In this document: in pieces, positions 19,176 to 32,600 of the stretch | Position numbering within the stretch: the stretch's first letter is position 1 | Layout: each line of letters starts with the position of its first letter | Assembly (NCBI GenBank): GCA_019649035.1 | Contig: BMAT01007428.1 | Coordinates: 320,366-356,084 of the forward strand | Length of the DNA: 35,719 nt | Direction of reading: 5' to 3' | DNA from: Elysia marginata | Lineage: Eukaryota; Mollusca; Gastropoda; Plakobranchidae | Program-made: the position numbers and the translations under genes | The notes under the pieces: model-generated | Seen by the model: the letters and a program-made list of their open reading frames with translations, nothing else | The model's database searches: none | Told to the model about the DNA's origin: nothing

Positions 19176-19796
19176 CAGTGGAATCTGGATAAAGTCAACA
19201 CCTGGAACAGAAAAAAAAGTGTTAACTTTATCAATTTTCGGGGCGGTAGCTGTTATTAAAAAAAAACAACAAAAAACAGGTTAACTTAGATAGGAGTATG
19301 CCCCTTGTAAGTAAATTCAAGCACCCTTAAGTTAAAAACTGGGAAAGTACAGGTATAGTAGACCTTATAGTGCAATCTGTAAGAACTTGATAATTTCAAA
19401 GACTAAGCATGACCACTAGATAGATAGGCCTACTCAAAAAATGATGAAAGCTGTACTAGGCTAGATATAAAGACAGGAATGTGTGGGTATGTGCAACATA
19501 CAGCATTTTGACCTGTGTGGCAAAACAGTGAGCAGAGGGAGAATCACCAGTGAATGGCCCCAATCTGCAATTGTCACCATCCTTTGTCTAGCTGCACTAG
19601 CCCTCTCTTATCTCCCCCTAAAGCCTGGTCAGGCCTTTAAATCTGACCGTCAGGAGTTGACTTTAAAGTTTTAGGTCAAAATAGGTCCAAGGCTGTTGTC
19701 TTCATGCGAATTAACATTACTTAAATAAAGAAGAAGAATAAAGGACTGTTGCAAGGTGTCGACTTTAACCAAGTTGACTTCTCGCTGATTCCACTG
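19176..19796. mobile_element. TA-inserting MITE, copy A (621 bp)
   Basis: The left end CAGTGGAATCTGGATAAAGT then CAACA pairs with the right end GTTGACTTCTCGCTGATTCC then ACTG. TA stands at both edges (19174-19175, 19797-19798). The interior aligns along most of its length with copy B at 27883-28488: a TGCAATCTGTAA block, a CAGxGGGAGAA-ATCA block and a GCTGCACTAGCCC-type block. No transposase is encoded. Ends and duplication fit the pogo/Tigger part of Tc1/mariner. Confidence 0.82.
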
Positions 19797-19798
19797 TA

Positions 19799-22700
19799 AA
19801 CCATGTGTGCCATAGGACATACAGGCCAATTCATAGTTGTATTACCCATCCGCAAAAAGTGTAGACATACTTTCCTTGCATTTTCCGAGGTTTTGACATA
19901 ACTTAGCACCTTTTTTTCCCTGCTATCTTAAATCTTCAGGGTCTATACTACCGCTGATCTTTTAAAATCAGTAATTTTACCAAACCTCTATAAAAGACAA
20001 TCATGTAAATGTACATTAACTGTTCAGGGTTTATGAAACAGTGATATAAATCAATCTTCCTCTCCCAGTGTAGCCTACTGTCTCCCCTGGATGTTTCAAC
20101 CCTTTGCACTGCTTAACACGGCCTCACAACTAGTATTTACCAAAAATTCTTTGCAAAATGTACCTCTGCTTAATGATAGCAAAATCTATAAAACAATGGA
20201 AAAAACTGACTTACCTAATACCATGCATTAAAAAGTATAGGGTTGACCAGGAAAGGTTTTGGTTTGCATAGAAATCCATACTTTTAGCTTTGGCAAGAGA
20301 TATTATTAAATTTATATCGCTTGATGATGACAAGACCCCCAATGGTTTGGGCAACGTTAAAATTTATGCTAATGACCAAAACGACAGACTTTTCTACAGC
20401 CTAAAGATCTAACCAGTCCAAGACACAAATGTGGCATATTGATCTAGATAGGCGTATTACACTTTCTATCATAATTTACTGAACAAGTACAATTCCAAGG
20501 TGAAACCATAAATTCAAATCAAAACCAGTTAAAGATTAAATCTGCAAAGGCAATTTATACATTAAATAATTTTTAAACAGGTCTTCTCTTAACTCCTCTA
20601 ACCTTCCTTTAATTAAGTATATTTCCTCCTCCAAGTCTGTAATATATAATTTGCAAAACATGCTTTTTCTGTTGACAGTAGAAAAGTTTGAAAACCTAGA
20701 AATGCTCTATCTTCTAGCTCATTTTCTATTAATTGGTATTGACATTTCTAACTGAACAGGCTGTTCCCAAACACTTCGACTTAAGCGGTCTGCACTGTTA
20801 ACACAAATGGAAGGGAATGGCTTAGCTAAGAAGAAGTGTCTGAGGACCTGACTGTTCAATTGGTTGATCCCGCTCTAGTGAAACTTTTTGCTCACAATGA
20901 AAGTAATTGTACACAATCAAGATGTGTGCCACTCCACCCTCTTTACAACACTGCTATTGAAAATAAAAATAACTTTCAAAGGCAAATACCTAAATGAATT
21001 GACTGAACAATGTATACAGGGGTGTCTTGACTAAGTCACACCCAAAAGCCTATGTCATAAGGTTTACTGCTTTAAAAGATCCTCATATTAAAAAATTCTA
21101 CCAAAGATTTTCAGAATTCAAGATTCTTTGCCTTGAGTTATCTGGGAAGAATCTCTATCCTTAACCAATAAGAATAAATTGTTGACATTTTAGAGCACAA
21201 CAAAAGATGCCAGTAATTATTTCAATTATACAATGAGTATGAGATTAACTCTTCAAGCATTAAAAGGTTCACAAAAAATCACAGCAAAATAAATTACAGG
21301 CATGCTTTTTAAAAATTGGTTCAAGATTTTAATTTACAGATTTGACACAAAAACTTAAATTTACAAAAGGTGTACATCAGTGTTCACCACAAAGAAAAAT
21401 AAAATTCATTTAATAAAGTGGCCATTTTTTGTTTGATTTTAAAGTTGGAAATAGTTTATCTTTAAAATATTATTTTTTCACCCTAAACTAAAAAAAAATT
21501 CAGCCTTTTCTTAAGGCATTCATCAACTCCATGAAAATTTATAACATTTTTTAAAATTTATAAATATAAACATTTGCACAGGAGGATATAGCCAAATCAT
21601 AGTCTTATTTTTTCTTATTAATCAAGCCATAAAGAAACTGCAAATGCTGTCAGGAAGGCAAATTTTATCCAACAAAAGCAGGTCAAAAGCCTTAATAACA
21701 TTATAATGATGAGCCATATCTGTAGCAAGAAGCTGTCTCCTCCAAATTACTCATGTACACATGATTAAAATAACACACAAAATCATTGTACACATTTACT
21801 ATTTTCAATTCACAGGAGGTTTACATTTTCCCACACAAATAAGATGACAAAATTCAGAAAAAGCCAAAGACCAACAAGTAATGACAAGATTGTGACAACT
21901 ACAATGTGTTTATAAAGTCTGGTGACTCCCAACACGAGATAAACATAAAGGCTTTCACCAATATTTGACCATAAGAAAGACAAATGATGGATATATGTAC
22001 ATATCAAGATATTTAGCATCAGACCAATCTAGTGCTTTATCTTAACAAGAAGCACCAGTTATTCTCTTATTCACAATTAGGTAGGTGATATCTTTGATGT
22101 TAGAAAAAGAAATTTCTAAGTCAATGTGCTACTATAATTCACCGACAGGAAAACATGACAAAGGATAGCAGCAAACAAAATGGTTATTTACACATGAAAG
22201 ACATATCTTTTTACATCTGAAGAATGGGAGAACAAAAAATAGAAAATGGTAAAATATCAGGATTATTACAAAAAAATCTTTTAAAAATTGGGAATTTAAA
22301 AACACATGACCAATAGCCAAACATTGTCAAGCAAAGCATTTACTTCAATCAATTAGAGAGACATGAATTGCAACTTCAGGTTTTCAATTAACATAAAATC
22401 TTTTTGGCTATTGTATTGTTACAAAAGAATGAAAAAAAAAAAACAACAGAAAATGGTGCACAATATTGTCAAATATGTAAAAAAAAACAAATTAGTTCCT
22501 AAAGGTTTATAAATCTCACATTTTAAAGTCTGTTTATTCTAAACATATGATAAGTATGAAAAAAGGATGATGCAATCTTCTTACCTTACAGAATGCACAG
22601 TAAAATATAGAAGAAATAAAAAGTGAGGGGAAAAAAAAACAGACAAGAAAAAAAAGGCTGCCTGACAACAACAAGAGTTGTAGTCCATCAAGGAAAAATA

Positions 22701-23488
22701 ATTACACTACATGTGTGATGATTGACAGCCCATCTTATCTTACTGAAGAGAGGTTGACCTGAAGATTTTAATGCTGTCCTTCCTAGCAATATAACATTGA
22801 GAAATGATACAATGCTTTTGAACTTCAAGCCTCTTGCATTTAAACAAACAAAAGAAATAAGGTTCAGTGTAACAAAAAAAAAAAAAAAATGCAAGTCATG
22901 AGAAATTATTCTCTGATAGTTACTGGGAATTGCACACGACTTTTTCTGGTTTTAATCCAGTTAAACACCAGGAAAGTGATTAAATTGTCTAATATACATT
23001 TGTGGTCATTATATGATGTGCAATGACCAGTAGACCCTGGTGACGTCCATTTTGTCGCTTAACTCTTGATAGAGTAACCTTAAGATCACAGACACCAATA
23101 TAAAACCATGCAATACATGTAAATGTATTTAATAGCCTTCTTTTGCCGCTTTTAAAATGAAAATGTACTTTCATGGCATTGCTTTGCTACATCTGGAAGT
23201 TCAAAATTGCTGTTAGCCACAAATTATGTATGAAAGTGCCAGAGTGTCAATACATCAATTTAATGACTATTTGATTGGACAAAAAAAGAACAAACATGCA
23301 TATCTACAAGCAGATTCAGAACCAATAAATGTACATGAAAAGGCAATGTTGAGACCCATTACCACAAATTAATGTAATTAAATATGCTAAATAAGAAAAG
23401 AGTCAACAAGGAAACAGTCAGGTGTAAAAAATTATTAATTGGTTTAAAAAAAAAGCATTATCCTTCATATGGCAGAGGGTAAATAAGA
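19799..23488. other. Probable USP10 3' UTR and downstream flank
   Basis: About 3.7 kb follow the USP10 stop codon on the minus strand. No open frame of interest is present. A minus-strand AATAAA lies at 22533-22538, giving a 3' UTR of about 950 bases if used, but longer options exist. The fragment at 20733-20797 is repeat-derived. RNA evidence is needed to place the end. Confidence 0.4.
20733..20797. mobile_element. Half of a short MITE, inverted relative to the copy at 17373
   Basis: Reading back from 20797 gives CAGTGCAGACCGCTTAAGTC then GAAGTGTTTGGGAACAG and TTCAG-T-GAAAT-TCA, closely matching 17373 onward. Only one end is recognisable. GAACAGGCTGTTC inside is itself palindromic. Confidence 0.5.
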
Positions 23489-23676
23489 CTAGGAAACATC
23501 CATTCTTCTGTAGAAGAGCAGATAAGGCATGTGGCGATCACTGTGCTGGAGCACTTGCTTTTCATGTATAGCGTAGACCTCACTGTCATCAAAACGCAGC
23601 CAACCACTGGCTATAGGCAGGAACACATCACTTGTGTAATGACCATCTGTCATCTTCAGGCCATGGTGGTTCACAA
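23489..23676 (-). CDS. USP10: USP10-like terminal coding exon with catalytic His and Asp
   Basis: The acceptor is ACGTTCTCAG before 23676. G|TT restores V and the frame reads VVNHHGLKMTDGHYTSDVFL, then GWLRFDDSEV and MPYLLFYRRMDVS, then stop. Human USP10 ends VVYHHG...GHYTTDVF...GWLRIDD...AYLLYYRRVDLL. Both catalytic residues are present. Confidence 0.94.
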
Positions 23677-26600
23677 CTGAGAACGTACAGGAGAAAAAAA
23701 TGAAATTAATACACTGGACCCAAAAATGACAATGTTAAAAGCCTTGTACAAATTTACACGAGGACTATAGGCTAAGAATGGGCATTGTCACAAAAAGTGA
23801 AAGATGAGAAAAAGATTTTTTTCTTTGAAGACTTATGAAAAAAAGACCTCTCAAATTTTAAAGATTGCCCTTTTAAATAATATTTTTTTTGTGTGTTTTT
23901 GCACTATGTATCACATAGTGATTTGTTTTTGCTGAAAATGACTTTGTGAGCTTACTTTAAGAACTCCAACCCATTGAGGGATAGTGCCCATTTTTGCCCC
24001 AAAACGTAAAATTAGTAGTACAAGTATAAAACTGTTGTTAAAAGACTTGCCAGTGGGTGCTTAATCTCAGAATTTAAAATAGACCTTCCAAATTCTTTGG
24101 CCTTTTCTGTATGTAAATTAAATCTCAGCTTCACAGACAAGACTCATACATTGACAGCATGGGGTTTAAACCCACAAGGATTAATGAGTAGAAGATCTTA
24201 AATCTTGGCTAGTTAGTTTTATTAAAAATCTCATCATTTTCAAAACCATCATTACAAAACATCTGTACAATCGATTTCCCTCTCTTGGTGACTTTTGACA
24301 GTCAATAATTAAAATTGACAAGAACAAGTCTTGTCATCCTACCTGCATAGAATATTAAAACGAGCAATGAGCTGGACTCGCAAAACTTCTTTTGCAATTT
24401 CAAAGCATTTAAACCTCTTGCAATAACAGTTTTTACCTACTTCATGGCTTGATAGACCTTTTTTTTTTTACCTTTTTGTCTGTCTCTGACATGACATTTT
24501 TTGCATGCAACATTTTATCAGAAACAAAGACAGCAGGTAACTAAATTGGCTGATAAAATCATGCGACCCGCTCGGCCTTATCTAAATTTTTAAAAACAGT
24601 TTTTTCAGACTATACCCGTTCATCCAAACCATGCCCCTTTTTTTAAAAGTTTGATAAATTGGAACTTTGCAGTTCTGTTTTTTTTTTTACTGGGGCTGTA
24701 ACTCGAAAAACTAAAAAATGTGATCATGCCCGTTCTTGCCTTGGAGTCCTCAATCATCTAAAGGCACATTAATTATCATTTGTTATACAACTTGTGAAAG
24801 TTCTGTCTCAGCCTCACTTCTCAGTAGATCTTGGTGAACAAAAGAAAGCGTTTGCAGGTTTTTAAATCAGATTCAATTGTTTTCTTGACAAAAAAGCCCA
24901 TAGAAATTTGTAATTGAGATCATTGATTTAAATTATCTAAAAAACTTAAAAAGTCAAATTCTCACCACCAAATAATTTGTAGCTCCTTGATTTTGGAGAC
25001 ATATACTTGTTTTTCCCAACTCTTGAGAGAGTTTCTGTTGGAAAAGATATAAGAAAGGCATTTATTGGTACCATGTGATGTTACTTCAATCATCTGATTG
25101 TTTTATTTTAATCAAAGTAATAGAAAAGATAAACAATTTTTATAGTAACACTTCGGGTATATTATCAGAAAACAAAAACAACTCAGATGAAATCGTAAAC
25201 CACCTTTAAAAATTAAAGGAGTTTTATATTTTAAGCATTTAACCACTGGGTAAGGAATTATTCTCAAATTGCCACTCAGTAAAAAAACATATTATTTATT
25301 CTGAGCATACACCTTTTTTTTGATTAAGCAAACCTTTTGGAATGGTGAGGTCCACATCAAAGTCTATTTTCTTCTGTATCTTTTTCCCATTTCCATCTGA
25401 ATACTGGAAAAGCTTGAGGTGCATGATGAGAACTGGCGGAAGGACATCAAAGAACATTCGTCTCTGACCCTGGATCTGCAGCAGCCATGCATTAGAAGAC
25501 ATTGAAGAATTTTTTCAATTAAATTTGTAGTAAGCAAAACGATTTCATACTTGCTGAAAATTTTAGTCACTTATGAATAAAAACTGGACACAAGTTTCAG
25601 GAAGCGTAAAAAATTATATATGATTTCCATTATTTTATTGATAAGAAATATACAATTCAGCCTCACTTTAAAGTTCCCTAAACAACACGAAAAAATTTTG
25701 TTGTGATGTTAAAACCAGGTCTGATTTCTATGTCAGGCTCCTTTTATAGTATTTATGCAACAGTGATCAGGCACAAGTCAGAATTTTTACATTGTTAATT
25801 ATTTTTATTAATATTTTCTGAAAATGTATTTTGTACCCTTGAAGAGATATAAAAAATTTAACTCTTCCAAAGCAAAAAAAAAAGTTAATTATATAGCAGT
25901 ATTTTCTTATTTACTCATGTCCACTTACATCTTTTGAAAATCACCATTATGGCTTCAATCTAGGTTTTTGTGCATTTGTCAAGCACTTGAATCAAGCAAT
26001 TTCTTTTTAAACCTTAGAAACGAAGCATTCACTCACACACAGCAATTAACTGCCAGCCAGTGAAAGTGCACAGACAGACTTTTCCTTTCAAAATATTTCA
26101 GCTACGGAGTTGATTAAATAGTTATCACTGAACATTCTTCATGGATGTCAGATTTGTAAACTGACACAACACTGTTAGTGCTTGTGTACCAAGATTTTAT
26201 TTTGCTGGAAAAAATTTTGACATCACTTTGTTGTAAGAAAAATTGCTGTAGTGAAGAATAACAAGTGTTTAAAGCCAACTTACTCAAATAAGAATGACAA
26301 AATACTTTCAATAACTTACCTTTAACCCATCAATATCATGAAGAGTTTCTGACAAATTCAGCCTTTGCAGAGCATCTGCTACGCTATGGACATTCTCGCC
26401 CTGGTAAATACAACAGAAACAAAAACCATGCTTAGAATAAGGTAAATGGAGTGATGCAATGGAATTCTGGGCAGGGGAAACAAAGAAAAACCAGTGGCAA
26501 CATTTTCTATGAGTAAGATTTCTCAACTGTAAACACCATTCCATTGATTTATTTGTTAAATGAATGTCACCGTGGAATCATCTAAATTCAATGTCCAAAA

Positions 26601-29600
26601 CATGAAATAACAATTCCTTACCTGAATATCGAGCTTCAGTGTGAAAAAGGAATCCAGAGTATCACTGTTTTTACCACTCTCTCGTGTCAAACAAGATCTA
26701 CTAAGGCCAGAGAAGATACTTGACAAAGGTGTCTGGCCACAGTCATTCTGGTGATTGAGAAGCATAGTCTATTAAAACTTGTTTGTATCGACAGCTCTAA
26801 TTTTAAAAAAGCAACTAAATAAGAGGCAGCCGCAGTCAACCAGGCACAAGTAAAAAAAATTGACGTAAAGCGCTTTTATGAAATTTAATGTTATGCCATA
26901 AAATTTTTTTAACTTAAACTTTTTTTTTATCTAAAGAAATTTAACTACAGAGCAATAAAAGACATATATCATAAAGCAGACTAATTATTCAAAACAAAAT
27001 ATAGAATGTTATGCCTCATTCACCCTGGTGTCCTCACAAATGAAAATATATTATACACCATATAATAATACAGTATAGACATCTGCACATAAACTTTATG
27101 TATTTTACAAGGGTCAGCTCATAAGTAATTTAAGTTTTCTAATGATAAAATGCATATTAAATTCCTATTTGTTTATTTGTAAGAAAAACAATTTGTCTTA
27201 CGGTCACCCGTTTATTGGGAATACATCAGAAGCAAAGAGCTGATATATTAACCGAAATTGCATTACTTTTGGCTGATTCTCTTTATTATGGCCACTGTTT
27301 CAACTTTCTTTACAAAACCAAGCCAAATGAATAAATATTTTGTTTTCAAAATTTGAGGTTTTTCTTTTCAAACTTACCACATTTGTCTCTACATGATGAT
27401 TTTTTGGACCAACTTTTTGCCAAGACTCATCATCTCCATCAACGTCATCATCCACTTCTGATCCATCAACATGACCATTATTTGTTGCTATTTCTTGATT
27501 ATTGTTGTTTAAAGCTAGATAAGGGTTGATAACAAGTAAATAAAATAATAAATGGAGTAGAAAACTTGCCTTTCGTCCATGACATCATGTGAAAAAGAAT
27601 TATTCTAGATTAGGTATAATGAAGCATTAATTACATACCTATGAGATTACTGTAACAAAAGGAAGAGTATAGCACAAAATCAAAATGGAAAGAAATTTAA
27701 ACTCTTTAATATCTATTACATCCCACCAAAAAATTTAACAGACCAATGACTTTAGTTTAATCATGTTGTATTGTGTAATAAATATAAGAAAAAAATCAAA
27801 CCAAAAAAATCCAGTATTTTTCTGACTAGAAAGGAACTTTCACTCTGAGAGAAAAGATTATGGACCCTATGAAAAACAATTACAGTGGAATCCGGATAAA
27901 GTCAACACTTCATGACCCAAAAAAAAGTGCCCGCTTAATGCAAGTTTGACTTTATCCATTTTCATGGGGGGGGGGTTTACATCATATTGCAATCTGTAAA
28001 AACTAGAAAGGTACTCTGACATGATGAAGGCTAGCTTAGCCTAGATGTAGACGCAGGGATGGAATGCGTAAGTGTGTGCACATGAACACTGTGCTCACAC
28101 TGGTTTGGCCAGGCAGAGAAGAGTGGGAGAACCATCAGTGAACCGCACCAATCAGCACCTGTCACTGTCTTCTGTTCAGCCGCACTAGCCCCCCCCCCCC
28201 CCCCCCTAGCCCTCGCCAGGCCAGTGGGCCCAGGGAGGCGAGCAAGCGCTGCACGCAGTTTGAATCATGATTTGAAACAAAGAAAGAGCACCCACCCACC
28301 CACCTTCGCTATTTCTCTTTGTCTCTCCCAAGACCCATCTAGGGTCTCTCCATTTGACAACGAGGTGTTGACTTTAACTTAAGCGAAAATAGGTCCGAAG
28401 CTGTTGACTTAATGCAAAATAAAGTAGCTTAAATAAGGAAGGAAAAAACCGGAAATTTCAGCAAGTTGATTTCTCGCAGATTCCACTGTATAACAGTTAA
28501 AAAACAAAGTATGAAACCCCCACCTCCATGTCTAAATAATTTATATTGACCAGTTTATTGAAAATCATACCGTATGAATGGTTTAGTTTCAGAACATTTT
28601 CAAGTTCTTCGTGACAAATCATAAGAATTTTGCTTAGAAATTCCTCAGCATCATGTTGAATTCCAATCTGGGGATTTAAAAATAGAATAATAGAAAAGAA
28701 GGTAATAAAAGACATGATTGAGTAGTTTTAAGACTAAGGCTACTTTGAGACCTGAGTTTACTTGATTTTGAACCACCTTCCCACCTTTACACACTCACAC
28801 TACCCAACAAACAATAACTTAGATCTAATTCTAAATCCACAATTTTATTTATGTTTGGAATTGAAATTACACTTTTCTTCATATATAATTTAAACTGCGA
28901 AACTATCAATCATACACTCAAAACTTGTAAAAATAGAGAAGAATACAGGAAAACAAACTAGTGGAGCCCTGGCTTGAGAACAATTATATCTATACTACAA
29001 TACAAGTACAATGATCACCATCTATTAATATGCTGTGATTTAGCCTGCTTCAATTTTTTACCTGTGAGTTTAATGAAAACAATTATTAGCTCTATAAAAA
29101 AATCTCCGTGGCCTAATTCTTAAGTTAGACTTTTTGTAATGACTTGTTTGGTTTTAGTGGAGTCTGCACACATAAATGAAATATATATCTCAGCAACGTT
29201 TTTCAACTGTTTTTATAAGATTACAGACACAGGTCATCAAACTGGCCTATGCCGCAGACAAGCAGCAACAAAGGATAGTAAGCATGTAGACATGGCCAAT
29301 GACACAGTTGCATAGAACTCCCACTTGCTGAGGGAAGTGAGGGATAAAATGGCTTATCAAGGTGCAACGGCTCTTAGCATTTTCTATCATTGTGTGAAGT
29401 GGGTGAATTCAAGGCGAGGACATGTATTGTTGATTGATCTGACCAACCACAACATCTGAAATCAAGCCACAGTTAATGCATGCTTCATTTCATACTAATG
29501 TCAATGAACAGATAGAGCAGTTGTCAGCCATTGACCTAAATGGCCTTTAGTCATACACTCTCTCCTTTCAAAATCAGTGACACAATCGCTTGAGGAAATT

Positions 29601-32600
29601 GCACACACAAAAAATCTTGGACAGGGCTTGGAATTGGATAATAGGCAGAAATTAGCACTCAATATTCTCAACAAAAATCTTGTTCACAATTGAGAGGGAA
29701 AACGTCAAAAGCACAAAATTTGAAAATTGCCTAACAGCCTGAAACTTTTGTCATCCACACGGCTGATTATTGGATGGTGACAACTGTACAACAATAAGTT
29801 TCTTATAGCAGGGATGCAAGCGGCTTATGCTCAAAAAGCAGGAAAACTGAGCTGCCACTACAAAACTTTTGAAGGACCAATTATCATAGACAGATACAAC
29901 TCTGTACTAGGCCTGCACAGCTATACAACTCAAATAATAGTTTCATTTTCTATGAAACTTAAGTTTAGAGCTTTTTTTTATAACATTTAAGTCTTGATTT
30001 TTTTAAACTTTCCTGCTAATTTAACCAAAGAAAATTGCTATAAAATCGGAATTCCTGCAAAAATCGGAAAACTTGCATCCCTGTTATAGTGTGTAATGGC
30101 TGATCAGGACTAATCAATTTAGAAATGAAAAGAAACCCAGAACTTAATATGTTGTAAAAAAAAAAACCCATCAGCAAACAATCAGTCAACATTTGACAAA
30201 GAAAATGACCAACACCTCCAAGTAAGGAGATCAAAGAAAACTTACACGAAGGCCAAGAATATCCTGAGCAACACTAAGCAGTGATGCTGGTGAAAAAGGC
30301 TGGCCTACATTAATATCCATGTGTGCACCTTTTTTATTTTTGGAGCCTGAAAAAGTTGTATAATACACAAAATGAGAAAAACTAAGGCAGATAATATGAA
30401 CAAATAGAAAAGTCATCACTTCACATGTATGAACATTAATGAAAACGAAAACTAATTTAAGTGCACATAATAAGTAAATATCAGATATTTTCTGATGTGG
30501 AACCATGTTTCTTTTCTTTCTGTGACGTTTGTTTTGTAAAGGCAACTGCATGAATGCCTTATAGGCAAAAAGACAGAAGAACAAAACAACATTACTTAGA
30601 TATAGGTCTATATGAGATATCTATTTATGGACAAAAACAAATTTGATGCCCATTTTGTAAGACAGTAAGTGCATTAATTTGACCAAAAAAACTAAAGAAA
30701 ATGAAATTTAAAAGTCTAAACTATTCCAATATTTATCACACATATATGAACAAAATATCAGCTCAGGAAACAAGCGCCAGCAATGCCTAGAAGTATACAA
30801 ATCAGTAAATAAATTTATCATTTGACCTAACTAACTGAGAGGCTGCCAAATTAAAAACAGGCTCAAACCAACCAGACTTGTTTGGAATCAGGGCCATTTA
30901 AAATAAATTAGTAAAAAGGATCATTATGATATAAAGTTTTATGATAACTTTGCCAATAAGTTTCTCAAGATACAGATAAAAAACATAAGAAACCTGAGTT
31001 CTCCTTTTTTCAAACTTACATGAGCCACAAATAATAATGATTTTGTAAAAACTCTCAAGTAAAATTTCAAATGGTGTCTACTTTACTTATCTTAGCTACC
31101 TCACAAACAGTTATCTACCTTGAGATTTGACTCTTTGACCATTGTGGAATGAATTAACAAACTCGATTCTGGAAAAGAAAAAAGAAAAGTGGAGAATATA
31201 ACGCGTTTCAAGATATTACATTTCATAGCTAAAATACTCAGATGAAACTTTTATAAAAAAAAGCCGCAACAATTAGGAATATCCAAAGTTGTATGATGCT
31301 TCATTGGCAGGTCATTATAACAGTTAAACCTCTATATTTGACAAAGTAGGGGTGCCACAGATTTATTACCATAGTGTTTAATTTTAATGTAACTAGCAAA
31401 AAGCAAAGGACTTATTGATATTGAAACCAATGTATAACTCCATGACTTGCATTATAAGTAAAAAGGTATAACTTTTTAAAATTTTATGTCAGAATTACTG
31501 GCGACTAGAAAAAGTGTGCCTTTCATTTCAGTCACTCATGAATTTTTGCGTTCTAAATTAAATATCATGTTCTGCAAAAATTATTTGTATCCAAAGTGTA
31601 AACTTCAGCCCATTATATCAAGATTAAGTGACATAAATTCAGCTCTGAAATATTTTATTCAGCCTGAGAAATTCTTATTACCAGGACATCCAGCCTAAAT
31701 GTTCAAACAAGTGCACAAGTGTCATTTTGATAGATCTATTTTCATTTTTTGTATGAGTTAAACACTAGCAACATTATGAGTAAACTACGTGAAGGGCAGG
31801 CCAATTACTCGAAAATGTTTTTGAGATTGCTTAATGTTCTTATTCATAAAAAAAATTGTAAGACTAAGAAATAGATCAAAATAACTTTTGTGTACACAAG
31901 TTTGTTTAAATTTGGGCTGGATGGCCTGGTAGTGAAAATGTCTCAATTCAGCCCAAAAGTCTGGCATGACATCACTTCCTACACGCCACATGACCTTTTA
32001 CCACAGGCTCAGATACATCTTTAAGAGGCAATAATCTACCAATTAAAGAGTACATTAATGAGCACAGCAACGGATCACAAATATTTTATTAAGTGGGCAT
32101 AGTCAGCACCCAAAAAATATTGCAAAATAGTATTTATTGTACATAAATAAATATAAAAAAAATGGACATGCTGATAGTTAATTTCATATCATCAAAATAA
32201 TTGTTCAATCACTCCACTGGACTTTCTGACTTCAGAAATTTTATTGTTTGGTTTATCTGCCAAAAAGTTCAGATGTTTGTATTTATTGCTGAGTGTAGGA
32301 TTAAACTTGGTTGAGGTAAACAAAAAAGAAAAAAGAATTCTAAAATTGGAAAACTTCTATAAGTACCCCTGTTAAAGTTCCTCCACACTTTTCCTAGAGT
32401 TGAAATACAACATAGAAGGATGTTCTCTAGACAAAAAAACCCAACTTTTTTTTGCCTGTATTCAGGCATTTATACTAGACAGACTGAATATATGACACTC
32501 ATACTAGTAATATAGCAGATTCAAATCAAATCGAAGATGCCAGGATAACCTTTTTTAAGGTTAAAAATGAAGAAAAGATATCCCTGCATACAGCAAGGGT

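Noticed and set aside
30347-30584. Extension of the USP10 exon frame upstream into the intron
   Set aside because: Homology stops at the acceptor at 30346, which is a good TTTTTCAG site; the extension is intron.
31321-31400. Possible Tigger-type end CAGTTAAACCTCTATATTTG
   Set aside because: It is not preceded by TA and has no inverted partner within 2 kb; not enough for an element.
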